From Chitinophaga pinensis (GTDB taxonomy: Bacteria > Bacteroidota > Bacteroidia > Chitinophagales > UBA10324), in assembly GCA_945892775.1 (NCBI GenBank), contig CAMDDP010000011.1, positions 1 through 63,012 on the forward strand: 63,012 bases of DNA, given 5' to 3'. Shown here one piece after another: positions 44,824 through 55,479 of this stretch. The position numbers were made by a program, and so were the translations under genes. A model generated the notes under the pieces. It was not told the origin of the DNA, did not search any database, and saw only the letters and a list, made by a program, of their open reading frames with translations. The first letter of the stretch is position 1, and each line of letters starts with the position of its first letter.

Positions 44824-47800
44824 ATGACAGAAAAGTTTCAATCAGAAGTATTTGTCGAATCAATGAAAGCCTTAAATGAAGCCCAGCGGGAAGCGGTTAA
44901 TCAGATTGAGGGGCCCGTATTGGTGGTTGCAGGGCCAGGCACAGGGAAAACAGAAATTATTGCAGCGCGTGTAGGGAATATTTTAATGCAAACCGATACA
45001 GCGCCTCAAAATATTTTATGTCTCACCTATACTGACGCTGGAACTGTTGCCATGCGAAAACGATTATTGAAGTTTATTGGACCAACAGCTTATCGCGTTA
45101 ATATTTACACCTTCCACGCTTTTTGCAATGAAATAATTCAATCTAATCTTGACTATTTTGGTAAAAGAATTTTAGAGCCAATTTCTGAATTAGAAAACAT
45201 TTCTCTTTTACAATCCATTATTGATGAATTACCACCAACCAATCTTATCAGAAGATTAAAAGGAGACATTTATTTTGAAGTGAAAAGATTGAATTCGCTT
45301 TTTCGAATGATGAAAGAAGAAGATTGGTCCACTGAAAAAATTTTGAAAAGCATTGATGATTATATTAATGATTTACCCACTCGGGATGAATTTATATACA
45401 AGCGGGATAATGTAACGAAAGGAACAAAGAAAGGCGATGTAAAAAAAGAGGCTATTGAAGAGGTGAAAAAGAAGATGGATGTGCTTCGTTCAGCTGCAGA
45501 ATTATTTCCTGTATATCAGAAAAAAATGTTGGCACTAAATCGATATGATTATAGCGATATGATTTTATGGGTTGTAAAAGCATTTTCAGAAAATGAAAAC
45601 ATGCTTCGAAATTATCAAGAGCGCTATCTATACTTTTTAGTGGATGAATTTCAGGATACCAACGGCTCGCAAAATGAAATTTTAAAACACCTAACTAATT
45701 ATTGGGACAAGCCAAATTGTTTTACCGTTGGTGATGACGACCAAAGTATTTATGAATTTCAGGGGGCCCGCGTAAAAAATATAATGGATTTTTACGAAGC
45801 TAACCTCAATGATATTAAATCAATTGTTCTTACCTCAAACTACCGAAGCAATCAGCAAATTTTAGATGCATCAAAAGTTTTAATTGATAACAATCAGGAG
45901 CGCCTCATTCATAAAATTCCTAATTTAGATAAAACACTTGTGACAAGCCTGGAACAGATGATATTATCTAAAGTCACCCCTAATTTCATTGAGTATCCAA
46001 ATCATGCACAAGAAGAAGTTGGAATTATAAAGCAAATTGAAGCACTGCAAGAACAGGGGTTCCCATTGAATGATGTGGCAATTATTTATCATCGTCATGC
46101 ACAGGCAGAAAATCTGATTCAGCTATTCGAGAAAAACAATATTCCATATCGAGTACGCAAGAAAATTAATATTCTCGACTTGCCCATGATTCAAAATATT
46201 TTAATGACACTAAAGTATTTAGATGAAGAAATTCATAAGCCTCATAGTGGCGAATATTTATTATTTGAGATTATGCATTTCCATTTCTTCCACATTCACC
46301 CACATGATATTTCGGCTGTTGCCGCAAATGCTGCTGGGAAAAAGGTCAATAATAAGTGGAGAGAAATTTTAGCAGATAGTATTGTTCATTCAGAAATGAA
46401 ATTGAAGGATTCTGATGCTCTAATTAATTTTGAAAAAAATATTACAAAGTGGCTAAAGAATGCCGGCAACATAACCTTACAAATGTTGTTTGAAGAAATT
46501 TTGAATGACAGCGGTTTGCTTCAATATATTTTAAAGAGTGACGAAAAAATATGGTTGATGCAGGTGCTAACCACTTTCTTCGATTTTTTAAAAATAGAAA
46601 GCGCCAAACATCCACGAATAAAAATTAAACAGTTTATGGAGATGATTGAGCAAATGGAAAAAAATGATTTGGGGCTGCCCGTAAATAAAACAGTTTATAG
46701 AGAAGATGGGGTCAACTTTATAACAGCACATTCTGCAAAAGGGCTTGAGTTTCAGTATGTGTTTTTGATTGGATGCACTGCCGATAAATGGGAGGGGGCA
46801 AGTGGGGGAGGCCATAATTATTCTTTGCCCGACACACTTACTTTTACAAAAGAGGAAAACAAGATTGAATCAATGCGTCGTTTGTTTTATGTGGCTATGA
46901 CAAGGGCAAAAGAACACTTAAATATTTCGTTTACTGAAACAAATAATGAAGGAAAAAAATTATCGGCATCACAATTTGTTGCTGAAGTAACTATTGGAGC
47001 CAATATAGAAATCAAGAAATCAAGGGTAACAGCGGAAGAGTTGTTTGATATGGGGATGACAATACTTTTGAAAAATGAAAAGCCAAACATTGAATTGTTT
47101 GATCGGGATTACATTCAAACGAAACTTGAAAATTTTTCGATCAGTGTTTCTGCTTTAAATAAATATTTAGAATGTCCGATTTCATATTATTTCGAACGAA
47201 TATTAAAAGTTCCATTTGCCAAGAATGATTCAATGGCTTTTGGAAATGCTATTCACTGGCCATTGAATCGGCTATTTGTAAAAATGAAGAATTCTGCAGA
47301 TAAAACCTTTCCTTCTATTGATGACCTCTTAAATGATTTTAATTTTGAAATGGGTCGACAAAAAGATTCATTCACTGAAAAACAATATGCAAATCGAATG
47401 TTGCATGGCAAACAAATTCTTCCGGAGTATTATAATCATTATATAAAAAATTGGAATAAGGTGGTTCTAACTGAACATAAAATTCAGAATATTGAAGTGG
47501 ACGGTGTGCCCGTGAATGGAACGATAGACAAGATAGAATTTACAGGGACTGATGTGAATGTGGTTGATTATAAAACGGGAAGTGTTCAATTTGGAAAAGA
47601 AAAATTTCTACCTCCCAATGAAAAAAATCCATTTGGGGGCGATTACTGGCGACAAATTGTTTTTTATAAAATTTTACTTGATAATTATAATTTAGAAAAA
47701 TGGAATATGCTCAGTGGCGAATTGGATTTTATTGAGAAGGATGAAAAGAAAAACATCTTTGTAAAAGAAAAAATTATTGTAACGAAGGAGGCAATAGCTT

Positions 47801-47940
47801 TTGTAAAAAATCAGGTGAAAGAAACATACAGCAAAATAAAAAATTTAGAATTTACCGAAGGATGTGGCGATGAAAAGTGTCGTTGGTGCAATTTTGTAAA
47901 GAACAATAAAATTGCTTTGCCACAAATTGCTGTCGCTTAG
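44824..47940 (+). CDS. UvrD-like SF1 helicase fused to an Fe-S PD-(D/E)XK nuclease
   Basis: A 1038-residue ATP-dependent DNA helicase and nuclease. The Walker A motif (AGPGTGKTE, 36-44), DEFQDT (274-279), the VGDDDQSIYEFQGA motif and VAMTRAKEHL give a complete UvrD/Rep helicase. The C-terminal 270 residues carry a PD-(D/E)XK nuclease (VNGTIDKIEF, then VVDYKTGS) with four Cys placed like the Fe-S cluster of AddB and Cas4 nucleases: C784, then C1014, C1019 and C1022. One chain therefore holds both activities of an AddAB/RecBCD-like end-processing enzyme. The partner subunit, if any, is not here. Role in repair or in defence against foreign DNA is open. Confidence 0.88.
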   Translation: MTEKFQSEVFVESMKALNEAQREAVNQIEGPVLVVAGPGTGKTEIIAARVGNILMQTDTAPQNILCLTYTDAGTVAMRKRLLKFIGPTAYRVNIYTFHAFCNEIIQSNLDYFGKRILEPISELENISLLQSIIDELPPTNLIRRLKGDIYFEVKRLNSLFRMMKEEDWSTEKILKSIDDYINDLPTRDEFIYKRDNVTKGTKKGDVKKEAIEEVKKKMDVLRSAAELFPVYQKKMLALNRYDYSDMILWVVKAFSENENMLRNYQERYLYFLVDEFQDTNGSQNEILKHLTNYWDKPNCFTVGDDDQSIYEFQGARVKNIMDFYEANLNDIKSIVLTSNYRSNQQILDASKVLIDNNQERLIHKIPNLDKTLVTSLEQMILSKVTPNFIEYPNHAQEEVGIIKQIEALQEQGFPLNDVAIIYHRHAQAENLIQLFEKNNIPYRVRKKINILDLPMIQNILMTLKYLDEEIHKPHSGEYLLFEIMHFHFFHIHPHDISAVAANAAGKKVNNKWREILADSIVHSEMKLKDSDALINFEKNITKWLKNAGNITLQMLFEEILNDSGLLQYILKSDEKIWLMQVLTTFFDFLKIESAKHPRIKIKQFMEMIEQMEKNDLGLPVNKTVYREDGVNFITAHSAKGLEFQYVFLIGCTADKWEGASGGGHNYSLPDTLTFTKEENKIESMRRLFYVAMTRAKEHLNISFTETNNEGKKLSASQFVAEVTIGANIEIKKSRVTAEELFDMGMTILLKNEKPNIELFDRDYIQTKLENFSISVSALNKYLECPISYYFERILKVPFAKNDSMAFGNAIHWPLNRLFVKMKNSADKTFPSIDDLLNDFNFEMGRQKDSFTEKQYANRMLHGKQILPEYYNHYIKNWNKVVLTEHKIQNIEVDGVPVNGTIDKIEFTGTDVNVVDYKTGSVQFGKEKFLPPNEKNPFGGDYWRQIVFYKILLDNYNLEKWNMLSGELDFIEKDEKKNIFVKEKIIVTKEAIAFVKNQVKETYSKIKNLEFTEGCGDEKCRWCNFVKNNKIALPQIAVA

Positions 47941-48043
47941 TTTTCCGGCTGTTTCTTTTTTTAAACAAAATCATCTTACACGTTTGTTTTGAATTTTTTT
48001 TTAATAAAAGATTTTCCGAATCTTGTCGTTAATGATTTTGACA

Positions 48044-49201
48044 ATGAAAGAAAGAATTTGCCTTTTGTTTTTGTTTTTATTTGTTTTAAAAGCCTCTGCA
48101 CAAGACACCTATCAACAACGGGTAATAAATTATATTACCACTTATAAAGCTCTTGCTATAGAAGAAATGAAGCGAACCGGTGTTCCCGCCAGCATTACTA
48201 TTGGCCAAGGAATAATTGAAACGGAAGCTGGCAGAAGCGCATTAGCAACTATTGCAAACAATCATTTTGGGATAAAATGTCACCAAGATTGGAAGGGAGA
48301 AACTTATTATTTTGACGACGATGCGCCAAATGAATGTTTTAGAAAATACGATTCACCCAATCAATCATTTAAAGATCATAGCAATTTTTTAAAAGGCAAG
48401 CAGCGATATGCCTGCTTGTTTCAACTTGAAAAAATTGATTATAAAGGATGGTCAAAAGGGTTAAAGGCGTGTGGATATGCAACTAATCCGAGGTATGCTG
48501 AAATATTAATTACCGCAATAGAAAACAATAATCTTCAGCAATATGATCAATTGGGCTTAGACCCAAATTATGTTGAACATAAAAACTCACCCGACAGTAT
48601 AAAGGCTATTTGCAACATTCAAAATCAAGATCCTGAAACCGATGCAATTATTTCTGATTTAGTAAGCGATCCGCAACATGGAAGAGTTTATTTTTTTAAT
48701 AATATTAAATGTATTGAACTCAAGCAAGGAGAAACACTACAAAAAGTTGCTGCGGAATATGAATTGGGGATAAAGCGTTTGTTGAAATACAACGACATGA
48801 ACTCAAAAACAAAAACACACCCAGGCGATCGCATATACCTGCAGCCGAAACACCGCAATGGAGATTTAGCTTATCACACAGTAAAAGAAGGGGAAACCAT
48901 GTTTGAAATTTCGCAAATGCACGGAATACAACTTTTGTTTTTGGTTGAAAAAAACATAATGTTTATTGGTAATGAAGTTGAAGCAGGGGAGGTTTTAAAT
49001 TTACGCAGCAATCGAATTTCCACACCAAAACTTCGCTCCACACCCCAAATTGTATCATCAGAAAATATTTATGTAGTAAAAAAGGGCGACACACTTTATG
49101 CCATTTCTAAATTATATGCCCTCTCAGTTGACGAACTAAAACAGCTTAATAATTTGCGGGGCGATTCGCTTAGCGTTGGGGATAAATTAAAAGTGAAATA
49201 G
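48044..49201 (+). CDS. Exported glucosaminidase-LysM protein
   Basis: A cell-wall hydrolase of 385 residues from the ATG at 48044, which begins a clean signal peptide (FLFVLKASAQ). A glucosaminidase (GH73-like) domain follows, with catalytic E59 in IGQGIIETEAG and the later NHFGIKCH and YDSPNQSFKDH. Three LysM-like repeats form the C-terminal half (around ELKQGETLQKVA, YHTVKEGETMFEIS and YVVKKGDTLYAIS). It should cut and bind peptidoglycan. In Bacteroidota such genes often lie next to hpt, as here. Confidence 0.92.
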   Translation: MKERICLLFLFLFVLKASAQDTYQQRVINYITTYKALAIEEMKRTGVPASITIGQGIIETEAGRSALATIANNHFGIKCHQDWKGETYYFDDDAPNECFRKYDSPNQSFKDHSNFLKGKQRYACLFQLEKIDYKGWSKGLKACGYATNPRYAEILITAIENNNLQQYDQLGLDPNYVEHKNSPDSIKAICNIQNQDPETDAIISDLVSDPQHGRVYFFNNIKCIELKQGETLQKVAAEYELGIKRLLKYNDMNSKTKTHPGDRIYLQPKHRNGDLAYHTVKEGETMFEISQMHGIQLLFLVEKNIMFIGNEVEAGEVLNLRSNRISTPKLRSTPQIVSSENIYVVKKGDTLYAISKLYALSVDELKQLNNLRGDSLSVGDKLKVK

Positions 49202-49259
49202 CATCTTTTTTTTATGTGGGGTTTTTAAAGGAACCAATCCGATATTTTATATTTACCAA

Positions 49260-49796
49260 ATGGAAGAAACAATACAAGTACTGGATAAAAATTTTAAGAT
49301 GTATATATCTGCCGAAAACATTCAGCTTCGGATTAATGAATTGGCAGAAAAAATAAACCAAAGATTTACAAAGGAGAAACCAATATTTCTTGCCATACTT
49401 AATGGCTCTTTTATGTTTGCTGCCGATTTAATGAAAAGAGTAAGTATCCCATCCGAAATTTCATTTGTCAAACTTGCATCATATCAGGGAACACAATCAA
49501 CAGGTCAAGTAAAAACATTGGTGGGATTGGATATTAATATCAAGGATCGAACAGTAATTATTATTGAGGATATTGTTGATACAGGAAAAACCTTAAATGA
49601 ATTTCTGCCGGTGTTAAAAGCATATCAGCCCAAAGAGGTTTTAATATCTTCCTTGCTTTTTAAACCTGCTGCTTTGAAGTATGATATAAAAGTTGACTAC
49701 AGCTGTTTTGAAGTTCCGAACGATTTCTTAGTGGGATATGGATTAGATTATGACGGTTATGGAAGAAATCTTCAGGCAATATATCAGTTGTGTTAG
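49260..49796 (+). CDS. hpt: Hypoxanthine phosphoribosyltransferase
   Basis: Salvages hypoxanthine (and guanine) to IMP/GMP with PRPP. The 178-residue protein has the PRPP-binding motif VIIIEDIVDTGKTL, the LAILNGSFMFAADL loop near the start, and FEVPNDFLVGYGLDYDGYGRN near the end. The stop overlaps the convergent hydrolase gene by four bases. Confidence 0.95.
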   Translation: MEETIQVLDKNFKMYISAENIQLRINELAEKINQRFTKEKPIFLAILNGSFMFAADLMKRVSIPSEISFVKLASYQGTQSTGQVKTLVGLDINIKDRTVIIIEDIVDTGKTLNEFLPVLKAYQPKEVLISSLLFKPAALKYDIKVDYSCFEVPNDFLVGYGLDYDGYGRNLQAIYQLC

Positions 49797-51397
49797 TGTA
49801 ACACCTCAAACTTTAATGTTTCAAATCGAGTATTATTCTGAATAGTTAAAAGGTAGAATCCATTGTCAAGTTCATTTGATTTTAATTGAATGGAATTATT
49901 GCCTCGAATTAATTTTTCTGTTGCAGAGTAAATATTTTTTTTTGATAAATCTGTCAACTCAATTTTTACCTGTTCATCATTTAAAGAATAAATAATAAGA
50001 TTGGAATTTGTTGAAATTGGGTTTGGAAATATTTTCGAAGGTAATTGAAACGCAGAATTGTTTTTAATTGATTGTGGTTCATATTTATCACAGTTGTCAT
50101 AAACAGAATCAAGTTGCCACCTTAAATCTCCCCTTATGCTTCTGTCGGCAAGTTCACAGGCACCTGCTATGTATAATATTTTTTGGTCAACACTGTCTGG
50201 CACCATTACGCTTCTGATTGTCAAATGATCAAACGGAGTAAAGCAAACATTGTCGGGTAGACCAGGATAAACAGAATCTAAAACATATTCCATATATGAT
50301 TTATCGGGATTAAGCCGAATGAAATTATTGCTGCCATTTAAAAATTTGTTGTACTGATTTAATACTCCTGGATGATCGGGGGAGTTAATATAATGGTCGT
50401 GATCTCTTGATGTAACCATAAATAATAAATCGGGGCGCTTTAATGCAATTGAATCGATCCATTTTTCGCCGTTTCGCCATTTCCAAAAATCTTTTGCCTC
50501 TTGCAGTGTTGGAATATAGATTGGTTTGGGGTTTGGAATTAACCCCATTGAATATCCAAGGGCAATAATTTTCTCGGTGTAATTCGCGCGCCTATTTACC
50601 CCGCTTCCGTAAATTAATGGCTCCAGTTTATAATCAACGTTATCACTTGGCGAGCCATTATTATTATTATCAAAATAAAATCCAGCAAGGGTATCAAAGG
50701 TTACATTATAATTGAAATAAAGAGTGTCGCAATACTTCAGTTTAGAGTAATCAAAAACTCCTGTCGTATCGTTATAAGCAACATTGCTAGTTGGTGTGCT
50801 ATTACCAAAATTTGTATTGCCCATATCTGCTAAAACATTTCCATCACCTACAGGCGATTCCCAATTACAAATCCATTTCAATCCTGGTAATTGATTGCCA
50901 TAAAGACCTGTCACAGCAAGTGAAATGTTTCCCCCATTAGAACCACCTATAAGGCCAACGTTTTGATAGCTTGGTTCTACAGGTATTAATTCATCCAAAT
51001 ATTTTCCAAAATTATTTTCAGTTTCCCCACTACAAAATCTTACAACATCTTTTAATGCTGTTATGCAATTAGGTCCCCGAAGATCATATTCTCCTCCACT
51101 TAATAAATTTGAAACTCCACCACCTGGGAAATTGAAAAACACTTCTATAAATCCAAATTGAGGAAATATAGAGGGGTAATTAAGAATAATTCCATTTGCA
51201 CCTTTTCCCCCAGCAACAACTATAGCTACGGGGGCCCCGCAAGTATCATACCTCGCGACATCAGGATAATAAATTAATAATGTAATACCCGTAGTGTCGC
51301 CAACGGTAGAAGGAATATGGGTGATAATAGGATTGTTTTGAGCATAACTATTAAAACTACAAGTGGCAAAAAGTAAAAAGATAAAAAATTTATTCAT
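49793..51397 (-). CDS. Alpha/beta hydrolase-fold protein with T9SS sorting domain
   Basis: A 534-residue exported protein. A signal peptide (LLFATCSFNSYAQ) is followed by an alpha/beta hydrolase domain with nucleophile S153 in LIGGSNGGNIS and a likely His in the RDHDHYINSPDHPG stretch. The last 80 residues are a type A T9SS domain (SKIFPNPIST, then DLSKKNIYS and DNGFYLLTI). It should be secreted to the surface through SprA. The substrate is unknown; esterase or peptidase activity is possible. Confidence 0.85.
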   Translation of the reverse strand: MNKFFIFLLFATCSFNSYAQNNPIITHIPSTVGDTTGITLLIYYPDVARYDTCGAPVAIVVAGGKGANGIILNYPSIFPQFGFIEVFFNFPGGGVSNLLSGGEYDLRGPNCITALKDVVRFCSGETENNFGKYLDELIPVEPSYQNVGLIGGSNGGNISLAVTGLYGNQLPGLKWICNWESPVGDGNVLADMGNTNFGNSTPTSNVAYNDTTGVFDYSKLKYCDTLYFNYNVTFDTLAGFYFDNNNNGSPSDNVDYKLEPLIYGSGVNRRANYTEKIIALGYSMGLIPNPKPIYIPTLQEAKDFWKWRNGEKWIDSIALKRPDLLFMVTSRDHDHYINSPDHPGVLNQYNKFLNGSNNFIRLNPDKSYMEYVLDSVYPGLPDNVCFTPFDHLTIRSVMVPDSVDQKILYIAGACELADRSIRGDLRWQLDSVYDNCDKYEPQSIKNNSAFQLPSKIFPNPISTNSNLIIYSLNDEQVKIELTDLSKKNIYSATEKLIRGNNSIQLKSNELDNGFYLLTIQNNTRFETLKFEVLH

Positions 51398-51518
51398 TCT
51401 TTAATATATAGATTCATCTATTGGGGGGGCTAAAATAATCGAAATCTTTTTTTATATACTTTTTAACAAAAATACTTTTAGAGATAATAATAGATTCTCT
51501 AAATAAGTAATTATACAA

Positions 51519-52310
51519 TTAGCTAGCAATTGACATCCAATTTTTAATTGCTTGAATTGATTTTTCAGGCTCTTCAAAAATTCCCATGTGAGCGCTTTGT
51601 TCAAGCAAATAAATAATTGCTGTTGTTGGCAGCGGAGTCATTAGCATACTTCTTTCCATTGGAAAAACTAAATCCCTTTCCCCGATAATTAGTAAAACGG
51701 GAAGAGTAGTTTCTTTCAGAATTTTTGATAAATCTTTTCTTGTGGCCATTGCTAATGATGAATTGGCAATAGATTGTTTTGGAATGGTTGCCGCTTTTTC
51801 TTCCAATGAAGAAATAAGTTCTTTATTGTTTTCCGCAAATGCAAACAATGTAGGAAACAAGTGGGCAGTAAAAATTCGACTGCCCTTTTCTAAAACAAAT
51901 TCAGCCACTTTTTTTCTTGATTTCTTTTTTGCGTCATCATCAGTAAAACAGCTGCTATGAAAAAGTCCGATGCCTTTTAGGCGACGAGAATTTTTTTCAG
52001 CAAAAGAAAGCGTAACATAACCACCCATTGAATGTCCGAGTAAAAAACATTTTTCAATTTGCTCTTTATTCAGAATGGCCAGAACGGCCTCTGCCATAAG
52101 TTCCATGCTGTGGTGTTCGTTTCCAGGCAACGAATTTCCAAAGCCAGGCAAATCAATACAAATAATTTTTGTGGTTGCAAGGAGTGGCAGAATGAAGTCG
52201 CTCCAAATATCTTTGTCTTCACAAAGCCCATGAAGCAAAACCAGCGTTTCGCCAGTTCCTTCAACTGAATAACTAATGTTTGAGTCTAAATGCTGAACGA
52301 TTTTATTCAT
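51519..52310 (-). CDS. Alpha/beta hydrolase, cytoplasmic
   Basis: A 263-residue alpha/beta hydrolase with no signal peptide. The nucleophile elbow is LGHSMGGYV with S94, the oxyanion turn is VLLHGLCED, and the Asp and His are in IIGERDLVFP and QSAHMGIFE. The length and lid resemble esterases and meta-cleavage-type hydrolases. The substrate cannot be told. Confidence 0.88.
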   Translation of the reverse strand: MNKIVQHLDSNISYSVEGTGETLVLLHGLCEDKDIWSDFILPLLATTKIICIDLPGFGNSLPGNEHHSMELMAEAVLAILNKEQIEKCFLLGHSMGGYVTLSFAEKNSRRLKGIGLFHSSCFTDDDAKKKSRKKVAEFVLEKGSRIFTAHLFPTLFAFAENNKELISSLEEKAATIPKQSIANSSLAMATRKDLSKILKETTLPVLLIIGERDLVFPMERSMLMTPLPTTAIIYLLEQSAHMGIFEEPEKSIQAIKNWMSIAS

Positions 52311-52441
52311 AAAAAATAAAAGCGCTAATGTAGAATTATAAACGAACCGAATTCTAATGCCATTATTATAAAATACTGTTTTATAAAAACAAACAACTTT
52401 TAAACTCTTCCATTACTTTTCGCTCCCCGAAAAAACATTCG

Positions 52442-55400
52442 ATGAATAAAACCCGTCTCACTCTTCTTTTTGCTTTTTATCTTTTGCCATTCACATCAAG
52501 TGCCCAGCAAACCTTTCCAGTAAACGGAATTCACGATGAGCGTGAAAGAAATTATGCTTTCACACACGCAACCATTGCAGTTGACTACAAAACATTTTTG
52601 AATGATGCGACCCTGCTGATTCACGATGGAAAAATTGTTGCGGTTGGAAAGGATGTTGCAATTCCCACGGGCCTAACAGAAATTAATTGCAAGGGAAAAT
52701 TTATTTATCCTTCGTTCATTGATTTGTTTAGCAATTACGGTATTGCGAATGCAGAATCAAATCCCAACAATCAGGAGCCACAATTTCTATCCAACAAAAG
52801 CGGAGCATACAATTGGAATCAGGCAATCATGCCCGAAATAAATGGGGCATATTTTTTTCACGGTGATGATAAACAAGCAGAGAGTTTGCGCTCGCTTGGT
52901 TTTGGCGCAGTACTCACTCATCGTATGGATGGAATTATGCGCGGCACAGGTGCCATGGTGCTTGCAGGAAATGAAAGTGATAACGAAATGTTATTGAACG
53001 AAAATGTTGCTTCATTTTATTCTTTCAATAAAGGAACAAGCACACAGGATTATCCTTCGTCGCTCATGGGTTCAATCGCTTTGTTGCGACAAACATTTTA
53101 TGATGCACAGTGGTACAAGAGTGATGGAAGTAATGAAGAAAAAAATATTTCACTCGAGGCAATGAACACCCAATTGGCACTTCCGCAAATTTTTCAGGTG
53201 GATAATAACCTGAGTGTTTTGCGCGCCGATAAAATTGGCGATGAGTTCGGCGTGAAATTTATTATCAAAGGAACGGGCGATGAATACAAGCGGCTCGATG
53301 AAATAAAAACAACAGGTGATGCACTGATTATTCCAATCAACTTTCCAAAACCATACAATGTAAATGACCCTAATGATGCTGATTTGATTTCGCTTTCTGA
53401 AATGATGAATTGGGAACAGGCACCAGCTAATCTTTATCGTATTAATAAAGCGGGAATTAGTTTTTGTATCACCAAGCAAGGATGCAGCGATGATGCCTTC
53501 TTAAAAAATTTGTGCAAGGCAATTGCTTGTGGATTGAATAAATCGGATGCACTTAAGGCGCTCACTTATACTCCGGCACAGCTTTCAGGCGAGTGGAATA
53601 ATTTAGGCTCATTGCAAAAAGGCAAACTCGCGAATTTTATTATTTGTTCTGATTCAATCTTCAATGATGAAAATATTATTTATCAAAATTGGGTGAAAGG
53701 AAAAATGTATCGAGTGAATGACGAACAACTTTCGTCATTGAAGGGAAATTATGATTTCACATTAAATAGAATGGGCGCAATAAAACTTTTGATTGAAACC
53801 CCCTCTTCAAATTCTGCGCAATTACAGTTTCAGGATTCAATAAAAGCTGATGTAAAGTTTTCACTCAACGACAATCTGGTTTCGCTTTCGTTCGCAATGC
53901 CGAAAGATTCTTTGAAACAATTGTATCGGCTAAATGGATTTATTGAAGGAGATAATTTTTCAGGAAAAGGTTTAGACGCAAACGGAAAAGAAGTTGTGTG
54001 GACTGCAACTCGAACAAGTGATGTTGAGACACAAAATGAATCGGCAAAAAAAGAAGACAAGAACCCCGAATTCGGAAAGGTGATTTATCCTTTCTGCGCT
54101 TACGGCTGGGATACTTTACCAAAACAAGAAACACTTCTCTTTAAAAATGCAACCGTGTGGACGAATGAAGCAGAAGGAAATTTAGAAAATACAGACGTGT
54201 TAATTGGCAATGGAAAAATTCAACAGGTCGCAAAAAATATTTCCGCTCCTGCAAATGCAAAAGTGATTGATGCGACCGGAAAATTTCTGACATCAGGAAT
54301 TATTGACGAGCACTCCCATATTGCAATTTCGCAGGGGGTGAATGAAGGAACACAATCTGTTACATCTGAAGTTCGCATTGGTGATGTGGTGACTTCGGAA
54401 GACATAAATATTTATCGCAATCTTGCAGGCGGTGTTACTTGTTCGCATCTACTTCACGGATCTGCAAATGCAATTGGCGGACAAACACAGCTCATAAAAC
54501 ATCGTTGGGGATATGCACCTGAGCAAATGAAATTCGTTGGTTGGACGGGCTTCATAAAATTTGCGCTCGGTGAAAATGTGAAGCAAAGTAATTGGGGGGA
54601 CCGCAACACCGTGCGCTTTCCGCAAACACGAATGGGTGTTGAGCAAATTTTTTTCGATGCATTTATTCGTGCTCGTCAATATCAAAGCGATTGGGACAAA
54701 TGGAATTCAGCTTCTACAAAAAATAAAACAATGCTTGTTGCGCCACGCCGCGATTTGGAACTGGATGCGCTCTCAGAAATTCTAAATGCAAAAAGATTTA
54801 TCACTTGTCACTCCTATGTACAGAGCGAAATAAATATGCTGATGCATGTTGCCGACAGCATGCATTTTCACATGAATACTTTCACTCACATTCTTGAAGG
54901 ATACAAAGTTGCCGACAAGATGAAGGCACACGGAGTTTATGCCTCTACTTTTTCTGACTGGTGGGCATACAAGTATGAAGTGTATGATGCCATTCCTTAC
55001 AACGCGGCGATACTCACGAAAGTCGGAGTGGTGACTGCCGTGAATTCTGATGATGCAGAAATGGCGCGCCGCCTTAATCAGGAAGCAGCGAAGTCAATTA
55101 AGTACGGCGGACTTAGTGAAATTGAAGCATGGAAACTTTGCACGCTCAACCCTGCGATGATGTTACACATAGACGATAAAGTCGGAAGCATCAAAGCTGG
55201 AAAAGATGCAGACCTCGTTCTATGGAACAACAATCCGCTCAGCATTTATTCAAAACCTGAATACACTTTTGTAGATGGAATTTGCTTTTTCAGTTTGCAA
55301 CTCGACCAACAGAAGCGCGACTTTATACAAGCTGAGCGCACACGACTCATTAACGAAATGTTACAGGCAGTAAAAAACGGCGAGCAACCGCAAATTCTTA

Positions 55401-55468
55401 ATCTCAATTTTAATTTGCTTTACGACTGCGATATGATTTTTGATGGAACTCAAATTGGTGCACAATAA
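52442..55468 (+). CDS. Exported protein with two amidohydrolase-like domains, only the second with an HxH site
   Basis: A 1008-residue exported protein (signal peptide LLPFTSSAQ) built of two amidohydrolase folds. The first half keeps the fold pattern but has no metal motif: where HxH is expected the sequence is FIYPSFIDLFSNYG. The second half has the H624-S-H626 motif (IIDEHSHIA), later His in ITCHSYVQSE and FTHILEGYKVA, and the final Asp in VNSDDAEMARR. The family, similar to imidazolonepropionase, is common in Bacteroidota as a tandem with a shorter gene, as here (11 bp gap). The substrate is unknown. Confidence 0.88.
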   Translation: MNKTRLTLLFAFYLLPFTSSAQQTFPVNGIHDERERNYAFTHATIAVDYKTFLNDATLLIHDGKIVAVGKDVAIPTGLTEINCKGKFIYPSFIDLFSNYGIANAESNPNNQEPQFLSNKSGAYNWNQAIMPEINGAYFFHGDDKQAESLRSLGFGAVLTHRMDGIMRGTGAMVLAGNESDNEMLLNENVASFYSFNKGTSTQDYPSSLMGSIALLRQTFYDAQWYKSDGSNEEKNISLEAMNTQLALPQIFQVDNNLSVLRADKIGDEFGVKFIIKGTGDEYKRLDEIKTTGDALIIPINFPKPYNVNDPNDADLISLSEMMNWEQAPANLYRINKAGISFCITKQGCSDDAFLKNLCKAIACGLNKSDALKALTYTPAQLSGEWNNLGSLQKGKLANFIICSDSIFNDENIIYQNWVKGKMYRVNDEQLSSLKGNYDFTLNRMGAIKLLIETPSSNSAQLQFQDSIKADVKFSLNDNLVSLSFAMPKDSLKQLYRLNGFIEGDNFSGKGLDANGKEVVWTATRTSDVETQNESAKKEDKNPEFGKVIYPFCAYGWDTLPKQETLLFKNATVWTNEAEGNLENTDVLIGNGKIQQVAKNISAPANAKVIDATGKFLTSGIIDEHSHIAISQGVNEGTQSVTSEVRIGDVVTSEDINIYRNLAGGVTCSHLLHGSANAIGGQTQLIKHRWGYAPEQMKFVGWTGFIKFALGENVKQSNWGDRNTVRFPQTRMGVEQIFFDAFIRARQYQSDWDKWNSASTKNKTMLVAPRRDLELDALSEILNAKRFITCHSYVQSEINMLMHVADSMHFHMNTFTHILEGYKVADKMKAHGVYASTFSDWWAYKYEVYDAIPYNAAILTKVGVVTAVNSDDAEMARRLNQEAAKSIKYGGLSEIEAWKLCTLNPAMMLHIDDKVGSIKAGKDADLVLWNNNPLSIYSKPEYTFVDGICFFSLQLDQQKRDFIQAERTRLINEMLQAVKNGEQPQILNLNFNLLYDCDMIFDGTQIGAQ

Positions 55469-55479
55469 AAAATAATAAA

